From Flavobacteriaceae bacterium TMED121 (GTDB taxonomy: Bacteria > Bacteroidota > Bacteroidia > Flavobacteriales > Flavobacteriaceae): 15,954 nt of DNA. Made by a program: the position numbers and the translations under genes. The notes under the pieces were generated by a model that searched no databases, had not been told where the DNA came from, and worked only from the letters and a program-made list of their open reading frames with translations. Positions 15,272-15,954 of the stretch are shown here, one piece after another. How positions within the stretch are numbered: position 1 is the first letter of the stretch; each line of letters starts with the position of its first letter. Where the stretch lies: contig NHFW02000029.1 in the NCBI GenBank assembly GCA_002171295.2, positions 29,273-45,226 on the forward strand. Reading direction: 5' to 3'.

Positions 15272-15954
15272 ATGTCTCAAGGCATTAGCATTAAAAGAGG
15301 TGCAAATATAAAATTAGTAGGTGAAGCTGAAAAACTCCTAACTGAGGCTCAACCTTCAAAAACCTTTGCTCTGAAACCTGATAATTTTTTTAGTCTAGTT
15401 CCGCGCTTAATGGTTAAGGTAGGTGAGTCAGTAGCAAAAGGTACTCCAGTTTTTCATGCTAAGCATGACCCTAGAATTCTTTTTGTGTCTCCTGTTTCAG
15501 GCGTTCTTAAAGAAATACGAAGGGGATCGAAGCGAAAGATATTAGATATTGTCATAGAGACTAAAAACGATTCTGTAATTAAACATGATATTAAGTCAGT
15601 CAGAAAAACAGATCGAAAAACAATTGTGGAGATTTTGCTCAAGAGTGGAGCTTGGCCATTCATAAAACAACGTCCTTACGGAATATTAGCTGATCCAGAT
15701 GTAATACCAAAATCTATATATGTGTCATCTTGTTCAACCGCTCCTTTAGGTGTTGACTTTGAGTTTTTACTTAAAAATGACAAAGATGATTTTCAATTAG
15801 GGATTGATGTTTTAAACACCTTAGTGGAAATGCCATTAAATTTAAGTACTGATGCCTCTTTTTCTGGTTTTCTAGAAAATATAAAAGGGGTTAATATCCT
15901 TCCTGTAGATGGACCTCACCCTGCTGGAAATGTTAGTGTTCAAATGCAAAGACA
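15272..15954 (+). CDS. nqrA: Na+-translocating NADH:quinone reductase subunit A (partial, cut by window end)
   Basis: NqrA is the large, membrane-associated subunit of the sodium-pumping NADH:quinone oxidoreductase, implicated in quinone binding. The reading frame is open from ATG 15272 to the window edge, about 227 codons, roughly half of the usual 450. Seen in order are GANIKLVGEA, KTFALKPDNFFSLVPRLMVK, then a barrel-like KVGESVAKGTPVFHAK stretch, SPVSGVLKEIRRGSKRKIL, and GPHPAGNVSVQ at the very end, all characteristic of NqrA. The other subunits nqrB-F are expected to the right. A Na+-NQR points to a marine or sodium-using organism. Confidence 0.95.
   Translation, partial: MSQGISIKRGANIKLVGEAEKLLTEAQPSKTFALKPDNFFSLVPRLMVKVGESVAKGTPVFHAKHDPRILFVSPVSGVLKEIRRGSKRKILDIVIETKNDSVIKHDIKSVRKTDRKTIVEILLKSGAWPFIKQRPYGILADPDVIPKSIYVSSCSTAPLGVDFEFLLKNDKDDFQLGIDVLNTLVEMPLNLSTDASFSGFLENIKGVNILPVDGPHPAGNVSVQMQR

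Noticed and set aside
1..15954. CRISPR arrays, tRNA/rRNA genes, insertion sequences, phage or defence genes
   Set aside because: I saw no spaced direct repeats, cloverleaf sequences, transposase motifs or nuclease/helicase modules; the window is mostly core metabolism.

Overview
The window looks like a piece of a Bacteroidota chromosome, most likely a flavobacterium, though no marker gene fixes the genus. The DNA is very AT-rich and start codons lack Shine-Dalgarno sequences. Several promoters match the Bacteroidota TAnnTTTG -7 box. The gene content also fits: a GldA-type gliding ABC ATPase, a DUF5103 type IX secretion plug protein, a DAHP synthase/chorismate mutase fusion and the start of a Na+-NQR operon.

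Layout. Positions 137-751 (-) hold a deoxynucleoside kinase. Positions 1024-4518 (+) form a methionine/SAM operon, metK-metY-metX, with the first two genes overlapping at ATGA. It is preceded by a SAM-II-type riboswitch with a clear two-state expression platform. Downstream of metX lies a 31-codon stub that resembles the N-terminus of an OsmC family protein. gldA follows at 4718-5617 (-). The 840-base stretch between gldA and pheA holds a decayed minus-strand gene (perhaps YceI-like) and then a compact transcription attenuator. The attenuator consists of a promoter, a 21-codon leader peptide with Tyr-Tyr and Phe-Tyr-Phe-Tyr runs, an antiterminator and an intrinsic terminator. It controls the aromatic operon pheA - aminotransferase - tyrA - DAHP synthase/chorismate mutase (6458-10378, +). 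That operon ends at a hairpin shared with the convergent pair desaturase-aspC (12712 to 10412, -). rsmG (+, TTG start) diverges from the desaturase. A broken apaG and the DUF5103 plug gene lie on the minus strand, and nqrA (+, cut by the window edge) diverges from the plug gene.

How it fits together. MetX and MetY make homocysteine by O-acetylation and direct sulfhydrylation, and MetK turns the resulting methionine into SAM. The SAM-sensing leader closes the loop. In the aromatic operon, the bifunctional enzyme makes DAHP and converts chorismate to prephenate, PheA and TyrA draw prephenate towards Phe and Tyr, and an aminotransferase can finish both. Stalling on Phe/Tyr codons in the leader would sense both end products. 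The most notable points are the two RNA switches and the gene remnants (apaG clear, OsmC-like and YceI-like tentative).
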